Shown one piece after another: positions 28,372-36,723 of a stretch of DNA of 62,209 nucleotides (within the stretch, counting starts at the first letter, position 1; each line of letters starts with the position of its first letter). A program made the position numbers and the translations under genes. The stretch is from Frankiales bacterium (lineage in GTDB: Bacteria > Actinomycetota > Actinomycetes > JAFAQI01), in contig JAICXJ010000014.1 of assembly GCA_025980465.1 (NCBI GenBank), positions 1 to 62,209 on the forward strand, read 5' to 3'. Under the pieces are notes generated by a model. It made no database searches. It was given only the letters and a program-made list of their open reading frames with translations, and was not told where the DNA came from.

Positions 28372-31300
28372 TCAGCTCCGCAGCCGAAGCCCACGCGGGG
28401 TCGGGTGGAAGCCCGCCGCTTCGAGTGCCTCGGCGAGCGGTGAGTGCGCAACGGCGGCACCGTCGGCGCGCTCGACCGACAGCCGGCCGAGCATGCCGTC
28501 ACGCACGGCAAGAGCGAGAGCGTCCGCGGCGGGCTGCACGACGTCGGTGTCGTCGGACCATGACAGCAATGACTTGCCGCCTCTTTCGACGTAGAGACAG
28601 AGCTCACCGTTGACCAGTACGACGAGCGCGCCGGCCTTGCGCCCGGGACGATGGGTTCCCGGATGCTCCGGCCAGGGCAGCGCTGCGCCGAAGGCGTTCG
28701 CCGGGTCAGTGGCGGCGAGCACCAATGCTCCGCTGTCGGCCGGCAGGCTGCGCATCCGGTCGACAGCGGCCGGGATCGCGAACTGCAGGCCGCCGAGCCC
28801 TTCGACGAAGTAGCCGCGCCGACAGCGACCGCTCTGCTCGAAGGCCTTCAACATCGGGTACGTCGCGGCGTATCCCGCGCCGAGTCGTTCGGCGACGACC
28901 GCACCGCGCGTCACGATGCCATGGCGATCGAGCAGCGCTTCCGCCTGTGCGTGGCCGCTTCGGGTCCGGTCGAGGTCTCGCGCGGGCAGCGCCGACCAGC
29001 GGCCGGTGACGGTCGGAGCAGCCGTCCGCGGTGGAATGCCGAGCCGGCCGGGTCGGCCCGGCCGGACTCTGCGGCTGTGGCTACGCCGTTGGCCGGACCC
29101 GGCCAGAAGTGATCGCAGTGGCGCGAGCGTGTCGTTGGTCAGATGACCGCTCCAGACCAGATCCCACAGCGCGCTGGTCAGGCTCTTGTCGTCGATGCCG
29201 TCGGGGCCGTCGATGCCGTCGAGGCGCTCGCTGATCGCCCGGAAGAACAGCGCTCCGCCGCCGGCCAGCAGGTCGAGGATGCACTGCTGGGTCGAGGTGA
29301 GCGAATCGGCGTCCGGCTCCGGGATCAGCATCGGTGCCGCGTCGGCGAGCGCGAGCGTGATCCACCCGTCGTTTCCTGGCAGCCCACCTTGCCCGGCCCA
29401 GATCACCTCGCCGCTCGCCGTGAGCTCGTCGAGCTGGGCGGGCGAGTAGCCGGTCACCCGGCTCGGGAGGATCACAGTCTCGAGCATCGAGGCGGGCACG
29501 GCAGCACCGCCGAGCTGCTCGATTGCTCGGCCGAGGGCATCCATGCCCCGTCCGGCGTGAGGGCCGACGCCTTGCCACGCCGGCAGGAACCGGGCGAGCG
29601 CAGCGGGCGGCGAAGGCTCGATCTCGTCGCGCAGCTTCGCCATGGACCGGCGCCGCAGCGACCGCAGCACCTCGGCGTCGCACCACTCGAGCCCGACCCC
29701 GCCGGGACGGAACTCGCCCCGGACCAGGCGCCCGGTCGCCAGCATTGCGTGCAACGCGGCATCGACCACCGCCGGTCCGAGACCGAATCGCTCCGCAACC
29801 TCGGCGGTGTGGAAGGGCCCATGTCTGCGGGCGTAGCGGGAGAGCAGGTCGCCGAGCGGATCCGCGACCGGCTCGAGGAAGGCCTCGGGTAGGCCGACCG
29901 GCAGCGGGGCGCCCAGTGCGTCGCGCACCCGCGCCGAGTCCTCGACTGCCAGCCAGCGTTCTTCGCCGGCGATGCGCGGCCGGATGGCGCGGCGTCGCTC
30001 CTCGAGCGACGCGAGCATCGTCGGTGTGGCGCCGCGCGCAATCAGCTCGTCGGTGCGCAGGTCGCCGAGGACCCGCAGCGCGTCAGCGACTGCTTCCTCG
30101 TCGAGCAGTCGACGCTGCGGCGTGAGCCAGGCCAGCTCGGCCTCGATCTCCTCGACCGAGGTGGGGTCTAACAGTTCGCGAAGCTCCGCCGTACCAACAA
30201 GCTCGGCGAGCAGCGTGGCGTCGAGTGCCAGCGCCGCGGCGCGGCGTTCGGCGAGGGGTTGGTCGCCCTCGTACATGAAGGCGCCGATGTAGTCGAACAG
30301 CAGCGATCGCGAGTACGGGGACGGCGCCGCCGTCTCGACGTCGACGATCCGCACTTCCCGACCGGCGATCTGGCGCATCAACCCGACCAGCCCGGGCAGA
30401 TCGAAGACGTCCTGGAGGCATTCCCGAACCGCCTCGAGGACGACCGGGAACGTGCCGTACTGACTGGCGACCGACAGCAGCTGCGACGAGCGTTGCCGTT
30501 GCTGCCACAGCGGGGCGCGGCGGCCGGGCGTGCGGGTCGGCAGGAGCAGCGACCGGGCGGCGCACTCGCGGAACCGGGACGCGAACAGGGCGGACGACCC
30601 GATCTCCCGGGTCACGATCGCCTCGACCTCGTCGGCGTCGAGCAGCGCGATGTCGGCGGGCGGCGGCTCGTCGGTGTCGGGAAGCCGGATCACGATCCCG
30701 TCGTCGGCATGCATGACCTGAGCGTCGAGGCCGCTTCGTTCGCGCAGCAGGCATTGCAATGCCAGACCCCACGGCGCGTGCACGCGAGCGCCGAAAGGTG
30801 AGTGAACGACGACCCGCCAGTCACCGAGCTCGTCACGAAATCGCTCGACGACGATGGTGCGGTCATCCGGGAGCGCGCCGGTGGCCGCTCGTTGCTCGCG
30901 CAGATAGGCGATCGTGTTGGCGGCCGCCCATTCGTCGAGGCCGATCGCGCGGAGCCGAGTGGTTGCGGACTCGTCGTCGACCCGGCCAAGCTCGCGCACG
31001 AAACTTCCCATCGCCCGGCCCAGCTCGACCGGTCGCCCGAGCGCGTCGCCGTGCCAGAACGGCAGCCGGCCCGGCATGCCGGGCGCCGGGGAGACCATTA
31101 CCCGGTCATGGGTGATGTCCTCGATCCGCCAGCTGGTCGAGCCGAGGGTGAACACCTCACCGACCCGGGACTCGTAGACCATCTCCTCGTCGAGCTCGCC
31201 GACGCGAGTGTTGGCGCCGACCAGGTAAACCGCGAATAATCCCCGGTCCGGGATCGTGCCGCCGCTGGTGACGGCGAGGCGCTGCGCGCCGGGGCGGGCG

Positions 31301-32760
31301 GTGAGGGTGTCGGTCGTGCGGTCCCAGACGATGCGAGGCCGCAACTCCGCGAAGTCGTCGCTGGGGTAGCGGCCGGCCAGCATGTCGAGGGTGGCGTTGA
31401 GGGCCGAGTCGGGAAGGGTGGCGAATGGCGCTGCTCGTCGTACCACGCCGGCGATGTCCGCGACGCTCCAGTCATCCATCGCAATCATTGCGACGATCTG
31501 TTGGGCGAGTACGTCGAGCGGATTGCGCGGTGCCGCAATCGCTTCGATCTCGCCGGCTTGCATGCGTTGGGCGACAACGGCGCTGGCGAGCAGGTCACCG
31601 CGATGCTTCGGGAACATCACGCCCTCGCTGACCGCGCCGACCTGATGACCGGCCCGACCGACCCGTTGCAGGCCGTTGGCCACAGAAGGCGGTGACTCGA
31701 CCTGGATGACCAGGTCGACCGCACCCATGTCGATGCCGAGCTCGAGGCTGGAGGTGGCGACGACGCAGGGCAGCTCGCCACGCTTCAGCGCCTCCTCGGT
31801 GATTGCGCGCTGCTCGCGGCTGACGCTGCCGTGATGGGCCCGCGCGATCTCGATCTCGCGACCGGCATGGTCGCTGGCGAGCTCGTTGAGCCGGCCGGTG
31901 AGTCGCTCGGCAAGTCGGCGTGAGTTGGCGAAGACGATCGTGGACGAGTGGCTGTCGATCAGGCCAGCGATCCGCTCGTCGACTGCGGGCCAGATGCTGT
32001 TGGTGTCGGTCTGCGGTTCGGTCATGTCCTCGACCGGCACCACGACGTCGAGTGCGATGGTCTTGGCGGCAGGCGGCTGGACGACCGTCACCGGTCGGGC
32101 GAAGGCCAGGAACATCGCCACCTCGTCCACCGGGCGAACCGTGGCTGAGAGGCCGATTCGCTGTGCCGGAGCCTCCAGGCGGGAGTCGAGGCGTTCCAAG
32201 GTGACCGCGAGATGAGCGCCGCGTTTGGTGCCCGCGACGGCGTGGACCTCATCGACGATGACGGTCTCGACGCCCTCGAGCGACTCGCGAGCCTTGCTGG
32301 TCAGCAACAGATATAACGACTCCGGTGTCGTGATCAGGATGTCCGCCGGAGTGCGGGCGAACGCCCGACGCTCGTCGGCGGGTGTGTCGCCGGTGCGCAT
32401 CGCGACCGAGACCTCGCTGATGTCGAGACCGAGTCGGTGGGCGGCGTGACGGATCCCCGCAAGCGGAGCGCGGAGGTTGCGCTCGACGTCGACCGCAAGA
32501 GCCTTCAGCGGGCTGACGTAGACGACACGGCATCGCTTTCCGGGGTCCTTCGGCCGCGGCGTGGTCGTCAGCCGGTCGAGAGCGTGCAGGAATGCCGCGA
32601 GCGTCTTGCCGGAGCCGGTCGGTGCGATGACCAGCGAGTGAGCGCCGCTGCTGATCGCCTGCCACGCCCCGCCTTGGGCCGGGGTGGCGGCGGCGAAGGA
32701 CGTCTCGAACCAGGCCCGGGTCGCCGGGGAGAAGCCGGCGAGGGGATCGGTCGTCGTCAC
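28372..32760 (-). CDS. lhr: Lhr-family ATP-dependent DNA helicase
   Basis: A 1462-residue full-length Lhr, a 3'-5' translocating DNA helicase of superfamily 2. Motifs: I APTGSGKTLAAFLHAL (about 45-60), Ia VYVSPLKALAVDVERN, II VDEVHAVAGTKRG, III GLSATVRPV, then IVFANSRRLAERL and motif V-VI ATSSLELGIDMGAVDLVIQV followed by QRVGRAGHQ (about 365). A winged-helix region and a large C-terminal domain follow, as in mycobacterial Lhr. Lhr and Nei2 are adjacent in many actinomycetes, pointing to a joint DNA-damage role. GTG start. Confidence 0.93.
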   Translation of the reverse strand: MTTTDPLAGFSPATRAWFETSFAAATPAQGGAWQAISSGAHSLVIAPTGSGKTLAAFLHALDRLTTTPRPKDPGKRCRVVYVSPLKALAVDVERNLRAPLAGIRHAAHRLGLDISEVSVAMRTGDTPADERRAFARTPADILITTPESLYLLLTSKARESLEGVETVIVDEVHAVAGTKRGAHLAVTLERLDSRLEAPAQRIGLSATVRPVDEVAMFLAFARPVTVVQPPAAKTIALDVVVPVEDMTEPQTDTNSIWPAVDERIAGLIDSHSSTIVFANSRRLAERLTGRLNELASDHAGREIEIARAHHGSVSREQRAITEEALKRGELPCVVATSSLELGIDMGAVDLVIQVESPPSVANGLQRVGRAGHQVGAVSEGVMFPKHRGDLLASAVVAQRMQAGEIEAIAAPRNPLDVLAQQIVAMIAMDDWSVADIAGVVRRAAPFATLPDSALNATLDMLAGRYPSDDFAELRPRIVWDRTTDTLTARPGAQRLAVTSGGTIPDRGLFAVYLVGANTRVGELDEEMVYESRVGEVFTLGSTSWRIEDITHDRVMVSPAPGMPGRLPFWHGDALGRPVELGRAMGSFVRELGRVDDESATTRLRAIGLDEWAAANTIAYLREQRAATGALPDDRTIVVERFRDELGDWRVVVHSPFGARVHAPWGLALQCLLRERSGLDAQVMHADDGIVIRLPDTDEPPPADIALLDADEVEAIVTREIGSSALFASRFRECAARSLLLPTRTPGRRAPLWQQRQRSSQLLSVASQYGTFPVVLEAVRECLQDVFDLPGLVGLMRQIAGREVRIVDVETAAPSPYSRSLLFDYIGAFMYEGDQPLAERRAAALALDATLLAELVGTAELRELLDPTSVEEIEAELAWLTPQRRLLDEEAVADALRVLGDLRTDELIARGATPTMLASLEERRRAIRPRIAGEERWLAVEDSARVRDALGAPLPVGLPEAFLEPVADPLGDLLSRYARRHGPFHTAEVAERFGLGPAVVDAALHAMLATGRLVRGEFRPGGVGLEWCDAEVLRSLRRRSMAKLRDEIEPSPPAALARFLPAWQGVGPHAGRGMDALGRAIEQLGGAAVPASMLETVILPSRVTGYSPAQLDELTASGEVIWAGQGGLPGNDGWITLALADAAPMLIPEPDADSLTSTQQCILDLLAGGGALFFRAISERLDGIDGPDGIDDKSLTSALWDLVWSGHLTNDTLAPLRSLLAGSGQRRSHSRRVRPGRPGRLGIPPRTAAPTVTGRWSALPARDLDRTRSGHAQAEALLDRHGIVTRGAVVAERLGAGYAATYPMLKAFEQSGRCRRGYFVEGLGGLQFAIPAAVDRMRSLPADSGALVLAATDPANAFGAALPWPEHPGTHRPGRKAGALVVLVNGELCLYVERGGKSLLSWSDDTDVVQPAADALALAVRDGMLGRLSVERADGAAVAHSPLAEALEAAGFHPTPRGLRLRS

Positions 32761-32813
32761 CGCTCCATTCTTGTCGCTGCCTACGACAGCCGACTTCGGG
32801 TGTCGTCGCTCGC

Positions 32814-32819
32814 TACAGT
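32814..32819 (+). promoter_or_regulatory. Leaderless-type -10 element of the DUF1801 gene
   Basis: TACAGT, 6 nt, then GTG 32826. Confidence 0.5.
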
Positions 32820-32825
32820 GCCGGC

Positions 32826-33434
32826 GTGACCGCGGCCGACATCGACGCCTACCTCGCTCGCCTCGACGAGCCGCACGGCTCGACCCTGGGTGAGGTACGG
32901 CGACGCGTCGTTGCCCTGCTGCCGCAGGCGGAACAGGTGATCTCTTACCAGGTGCCCGGCTTCAGGGTGGAGGGAAAGATGATCGCCGGGCTGGCGGCGT
33001 TCACTCGTCACCTGAGCTACCTCCCGCACAGCGGTTCGGTCCTTCCCGCCCTCGCGGATGAGCTCGCCGGATACCAGGGCACCAAGAGCGCGCTGCACTT
33101 TCCGGTCGACGAACCGCTGCCGGTCGAGTTGATTCGCCGGCTCCTTCAGGTGCGACTCGATCAGGCCGGTCTCAGCGACGCCGTGAGGCTCGGCGAGCGG
33201 AGTCCCTCACTGTCGTCGGTGACCCGGGACAGCCCGGTATGGCGGGCAGATCCGCTCGCCTGGCGGCGGATTGGTTCGTCGTCCAGGCCGGCAGGAAGTC
33301 CGTGGTCACGGCCTCGACCATCGGGCGCCATGGGCATCGGGATGACAACGGTGGAAGGTGCCGTGCGCCGTTGCGCGCGGTCTTACCGGGCAGGGACGAC
33401 CCTCGGAGCAGTACCTCGTGGGCTGGTCACGTGA
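32826..33434 (+). CDS. DUF1801 (YdhG-like) protein with an odd C-terminal extension
   Basis: The first 118 or so of 202 residues form a DUF1801/YdhG-like domain: DIDAYLARLDEPHGSTLGEV, then QVISYQVPGFRVEGKMIAGL, HLSYLPHSGSVLPAL and SALHFPVDEPLPVELIRRLL. Function unproven; related Bacillus proteins were proposed as iron chaperones. Residues beyond about 120 are Arg/Ser/Pro-rich, family-unlike, and look like non-coding DNA read through, so the ancestral stop may have been lost. A hairpin spans the present stop. Confidence 0.72.
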   Translation: MTAADIDAYLARLDEPHGSTLGEVRRRVVALLPQAEQVISYQVPGFRVEGKMIAGLAAFTRHLSYLPHSGSVLPALADELAGYQGTKSALHFPVDEPLPVELIRRLLQVRLDQAGLSDAVRLGERSPSLSSVTRDSPVWRADPLAWRRIGSSSRPAGSPWSRPRPSGAMGIGMTTVEGAVRRCARSYRAGTTLGAVPRGLVT

Positions 33435-33444
33435 CTTCGTGACC
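33425..33444 (+). terminator. Hairpin spanning the DUF1801 stop codon
   Basis: GGTCACG, 6-nt loop (which contains the TGA stop), CGTGACC. A perfect 7-bp stem without T-tract; terminator-like by position. Confidence 0.35.
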
Positions 33445-33489
33445 GTCACTGCGCGGTGAACAGCCGGTGCCCGCGGTGGCGGCGGCGAT

Positions 33490-33495
33490 TAGTTT
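33490..33495 (+). promoter_or_regulatory. Leaderless-type -10 element of the DUF3046 gene
   Basis: TAGTTT, 6 nt, then GTG 33502. Confidence 0.55.
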
Positions 33496-33501
33496 GAACC
33501 G

Positions 33502-33699
33502 GTGCGGATGACGGAGTTCTGGGAGCGAATGCGCGAGCAGTTCGGTCCGTCGTACGCCGATGCGGTCGCTCGCGACCAGGTGCTGTCGAAGCTTGCCGGC
33601 CGCAGCGCGGTCCAGGCGCTGGAGGACGGCGAGAACCCACGAACGGTCTGGCTGGCGTTGTGCGAGCACTTCGAGATACCGGTTCGCGCCCGCCACTAG
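33502..33699 (+). CDS. DUF3046 small protein
   Basis: A 65-residue protein of the DUF3046 family, found almost only in actinomycetes and usually just upstream of recA. Seen: MRMTEFWERMREQFGPSYAD, LAGRSAVQALEDGENPRTVW, and LCEHFEIPVRAR at the end. The GTG start fits the family N-terminus (MRxTEFWxRM) and the -10 spacing; ATG 33508 is an alternative. No function is known. Confidence 0.85.
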   Translation: MRMTEFWERMREQFGPSYADAVARDQVLSKLAGRSAVQALEDGENPRTVWLALCEHFEIPVRARH

Positions 33700-33749
33700 C
33701 CGGGGTCGCCCCCTCGCCACAGCGGTAGGTCCGGCGTGTCGGCTGGACT

Positions 33750-33763
33750 CGAACACCTGTTCG
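33750..33763 (+). promoter_or_regulatory. SOS (LexA) box of recA
   Basis: CGAAC-ACCT-GTTCG, a perfect match to the mycobacterial/Bacillus-type CGAAC-N4-GTTCG operator. TATGAT at 33764-33769 abuts it as a likely -10, so LexA binding would cover the promoter. The recA ATG is about 105 nt further on. Confidence 0.9.
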
Positions 33764-33769
33764 TATGAT
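33764..33769 (+). promoter_or_regulatory. Likely -10 element of recA
   Basis: TATGAT immediately downstream of the SOS box; no clear -35 hexamer, as is common for regulated actinobacterial promoters. Confidence 0.5.
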
Positions 33770-33873
33770 TGTGGATGGCACGCGACCGTCCCCAACCGGC
33801 TCTGCGCCGCCGATTCTGTCGGTACCAGGTCCTACGGTCGCCCGCATCGACAGCTTCGACCGAAAGGCGCGAC

Positions 33874-36048
33874 ATGGCAGAGCTCGACCGCGACAAGGCG
33901 CTTGCTGCGGCCCTGGGCCAGATCGAGCGACAGCACGGCAAGGGTGCGGTCATGCGGCTCGGTGACGAGACCCGGGCGCCGATTGACGTCATCCCGACCG
34001 GCTCGATCGCACTCGACGTCGCACTCGGCATCGGCGGCCTGCCGCGCGGCCGGATCGTGGAGATCTACGGGCCTGAGAGCTCCGGGAAGACGACCGTGGC
34101 CCTGCACGCGGTCGCGAATGCGCAGCGGGCCGGCGGAATTGCCGCCTTCATCGACGCGGAGCACGCCCTCGATCCGGAGTACGCCAAAGCACTCGGTGTC
34201 GACATCGACCAGCTCTTGGTCTCGCAACCCGACACCGGTGAGCAGGCGCTGGAGATCGCCGACATGCTGATCCGTTCCGGTGCGCTGGACATCCTGGTCA
34301 TCGACTCGGTCGCTGCACTGGTGCCGAAGGCCGAGATCGAGGGCGAGATGGGCGACTCCCATGTCGGCCTGCAGGCCCGGCTGATGAGCCAGGCGCTGCG
34401 CAAGATCACCGGCGCGTTGTCGACCTCTGGTACGACGGCGATCTTCATCAACCAGCTTCGCGAAAAGATCGGCGTGTTCTTTGGCTGCCTGTCCTATGGC
34501 ACGCGAGTCACCCTCGCCGACGGTACTCAGGAGAAGATCGGCAAGATCGTTAACCAGAAGCTCCCGGTCGAGGTGCTCTCCTACGATCCGGATCTTGGCA
34601 AGATCGTGCCGAAGAAGGTCGTCAACTGGTTCGACAACGGACCTACCGACCACTTCCTGCAGTTGACCGTCGCGCGGCCGAGTGGCACTGGGCGAGCCCA
34701 GCTCGGTCTTACCTCGAACCACCTGGTCCGCACACCGGGAGGCTGGCGGGAGGCCGGCGAGCTGATTCCCGGCGATCGGGTGATGCTGTCGCAGCCGCAC
34801 CAGCTCAGCCAGTTTCAATGGGAGATCATCCTGGGTGGGCTGATGGGCGATGCCGCACTCTCGCCGACTCGCAACGGCCTCGGCACTCGGTTCCGGATGG
34901 GACCCGGCCCGAGGCAGCACGCCTACCTCGATTGGAAAGCGTCACTGTTCACCAACATCAAGCAGTGCCGCACGATGAATGCCGCTGGCGCTGCGTTCGT
35001 CGATCTGACTCCACTGCCGGAGCTCGCCGAGCTGCGCGAGGCTGTCTACTTCGGTGACGGCAAGAAGCACCTCAGCTGGGACTACCTGAAAGCGCTCACA
35101 CCACTCTCGCTCGCAATCTGGGTGATGGACGATGGCTGCTTCACCCTTCGTTCGAAGGGCCTGCAGGAGCGCACCCGAGGCGGCAGTGGCCGCCTCGAGA
35201 TCTGCGTCGACGCGATGAGCCCCGAGACGCGGCTGCGGCTTCAGGAGCACCTGGATGATCACTTCGGGTTGCCGAGCAAGCTCATGACCTGCGGCAAGAG
35301 GCGGCAGCAGGTGCTGCAGTTCAACACCGTGACAACGGCGAAGTTCCAGCAGTTGATTGCGCCGTACGTTCACCCATCGATGGAATACAAGTTGCTTGAG
35401 CGGTTCCGCGGTCAATTCGCGGTCACGCCGACGTTCGTCGAGCCGATGATGCATCCGGTGCCCGCGAAGGTGGTCGACATTCGGGTGAAGCCACCGACCC
35501 GATCGATGCACCGGTTCGACATCGAGGTCGAGGGTTCGCACAACTATCTCGCCGACGGCGTCATTGTGCACAACTCACCTGAAACAACGACGGGCGGCAA
35601 GGCGCTGAAGTTCTATGCATCGGTGCGGCTCGATGTACGACGGATCGAGACCTTGAAGGACGGCCAGGATGCGGTGGGAAACCGGACTCGCGTCAAGGTC
35701 GCGAAGAACAAGGTCTCGCCTCCTTTCAAACAGGCGGAGTTCGACATCTTGTATGGCCATGGCATCAGCCGCGAGGGCAGCCTGATCGACCTCGGTGTCG
35801 ACCACGGCATCGTCCGCAAGGCCGGTGCTTGGTACACCTACGAGTCGGATCAGCTCGGTCAGGGCAAGGAGAACGCGCGCGGCTTCCTGCACGACAACCC
35901 TGACCTGGCCGATGAGATCGAGAAGAAGATCAAGGAGAAGCTCGGGATCGGACCGCGAGTTGACGCACCGACGGTCGACGCCGCCGACATCGACATCGAT
36001 GCGCCGATCGACCTGACTGCCGACGTTCCGACTCCGGTCGAGTTCTGA
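33874..36048 (+). CDS. recA: Recombinase RecA precursor with an intein
   Basis: The precursor is 724 residues, of which 363 are an intein, leaving a 361-residue RecA. ATG 33874 matches the family start ([21 protein letters not shown]). Walker A is GPESSGKTT (residues 66-74), Walker [11 protein letters not shown]. The intein interrupts DNA-binding loop L2 after residue 204, between GVFFG and SPETTTGG. The C-terminal domain and an acidic Asp/Ile-rich tail follow. RecA pairs homologous DNA and triggers LexA self-cleavage. An SOS box controls the gene; recX lies 9 bp downstream. Confidence 0.97.
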   Translation: MAELDRDKALAAALGQIERQHGKGAVMRLGDETRAPIDVIPTGSIALDVALGIGGLPRGRIVEIYGPESSGKTTVALHAVANAQRAGGIAAFIDAEHALDPEYAKALGVDIDQLLVSQPDTGEQALEIADMLIRSGALDILVIDSVAALVPKAEIEGEMGDSHVGLQARLMSQALRKITGALSTSGTTAIFINQLREKIGVFFGCLSYGTRVTLADGTQEKIGKIVNQKLPVEVLSYDPDLGKIVPKKVVNWFDNGPTDHFLQLTVARPSGTGRAQLGLTSNHLVRTPGGWREAGELIPGDRVMLSQPHQLSQFQWEIILGGLMGDAALSPTRNGLGTRFRMGPGPRQHAYLDWKASLFTNIKQCRTMNAAGAAFVDLTPLPELAELREAVYFGDGKKHLSWDYLKALTPLSLAIWVMDDGCFTLRSKGLQERTRGGSGRLEICVDAMSPETRLRLQEHLDDHFGLPSKLMTCGKRRQQVLQFNTVTTAKFQQLIAPYVHPSMEYKLLERFRGQFAVTPTFVEPMMHPVPAKVVDIRVKPPTRSMHRFDIEVEGSHNYLADGVIVHNSPETTTGGKALKFYASVRLDVRRIETLKDGQDAVGNRTRVKVAKNKVSPPFKQAEFDILYGHGISREGSLIDLGVDHGIVRKAGAWYTYESDQLGQGKENARGFLHDNPDLADEIEKKIKEKLGIGPRVDAPTVDAADIDIDAPIDLTADVPTPVEF
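34486..35574 (+). mobile_element. RecA intein, M. leprae RecA type, with LAGLIDADG endonuclease
   Basis: 363 residues. It starts [20 protein letters not shown] (Cys1), has block B LTSNH, and ends [12 protein letters not shown] before extein Ser+1. Position and sequence (for example [30 protein letters not shown]) match what I recall of the M. leprae RecA intein (365 residues) and differ from the M. tuberculosis RecA intein, which sits elsewhere in the protein. The dodecapeptide motifs read [11 protein letters not shown] and [10 protein letters not shown]; both aspartates are kept, though the usual Gly after the first is Ala. Splicing residues all look intact. Confidence 0.95.
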
Positions 36049-36057
36049 TCCGGACCG

Positions 36058-36576
36058 TTGATCGACGAGGGCCGTCATCCCGATCCGGAGCCGGATCCGG
36101 AATCGGTCGCCCGAACGATCGCGCTCCGGCTCCTCGAGCGAGCGCCACGGACCCGTAGCGAGCTCGCGACGGCGATGGCCCGACGCGGCGTACCGGGCGA
36201 GATCGTCGAGCGGGTCCTCGACCGTTACGGCGAGGTCGGGCTGATCGACGACGTGGCGTTCGCGGCGGCGTGGGTCCAGTCGCGGCATCGCGGCCGCGGT
36301 CTGGGCAAGCGCGCACTTGCGGCGGAGCTGCGGCGAAAGGGAATTGATGGAGAGGTGGCGGCGGAGGCCCTGTCGGCCGTGACCTCAGACGATGAGGAGG
36401 CCGCTGCCGTCGCCCTGGTACGGCGGCGGCTTCCCTCGTTGTCCGGGTTGTCCCGCGATGTCCAGACTCGTCGGCTGGTGGCGATGCTCAGCCGGAAGGG
36501 CTTCAGTGCATCCCTTGCCTATCAAGCGGTGAGGTCCGCTGTCGGCGCGGATGACGGGGTGTTGCCGTCGCTGTGA
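36058..36576 (+). CDS. recX: Regulatory protein RecX
   Basis: A 172-residue RecX, which binds RecA filaments and inhibits recombinase and co-protease activity. Three RecX repeats are recognisable: ARTIALRLLERAPRTRSELA, VERVLDRYGEVGLIDDVAFAAAWVQSR-type helices, then RGLGKRALAAELRRKGID and RRLVAMLSRKGFSASLAYQA. I place the start at TTG 36058, which has no clear ribosome-binding site; coupling to recA is likely. Confidence 0.88.
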   Translation: MIDEGRHPDPEPDPESVARTIALRLLERAPRTRSELATAMARRGVPGEIVERVLDRYGEVGLIDDVAFAAAWVQSRHRGRGLGKRALAAELRRKGIDGEVAAEALSAVTSDDEEAAAVALVRRRLPSLSGLSRDVQTRRLVAMLSRKGFSASLAYQAVRSAVGADDGVLPSL

Positions 36577-36723
36577 CGGCGGCTTAGCCTCGAAGTCACG
36601 AAGGAGTAATCCAGCCGCAGAGCGGCGTCACTCGCCGTCCCGCGTTTGATTTGAGCGATGCACTAACGGGTTCCCTTCGGCATGCGCGGTTGCCCACGCG
36701 CGAGAGCGGAAGGGGTGCCTGAC

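Noticed and set aside
33490-33873. M. tuberculosis-type RecA intein
   Set aside because: That element sits further along RecA, before the SPPFKQAEF segment; here that segment is uninterrupted and the insertion is in loop L2.
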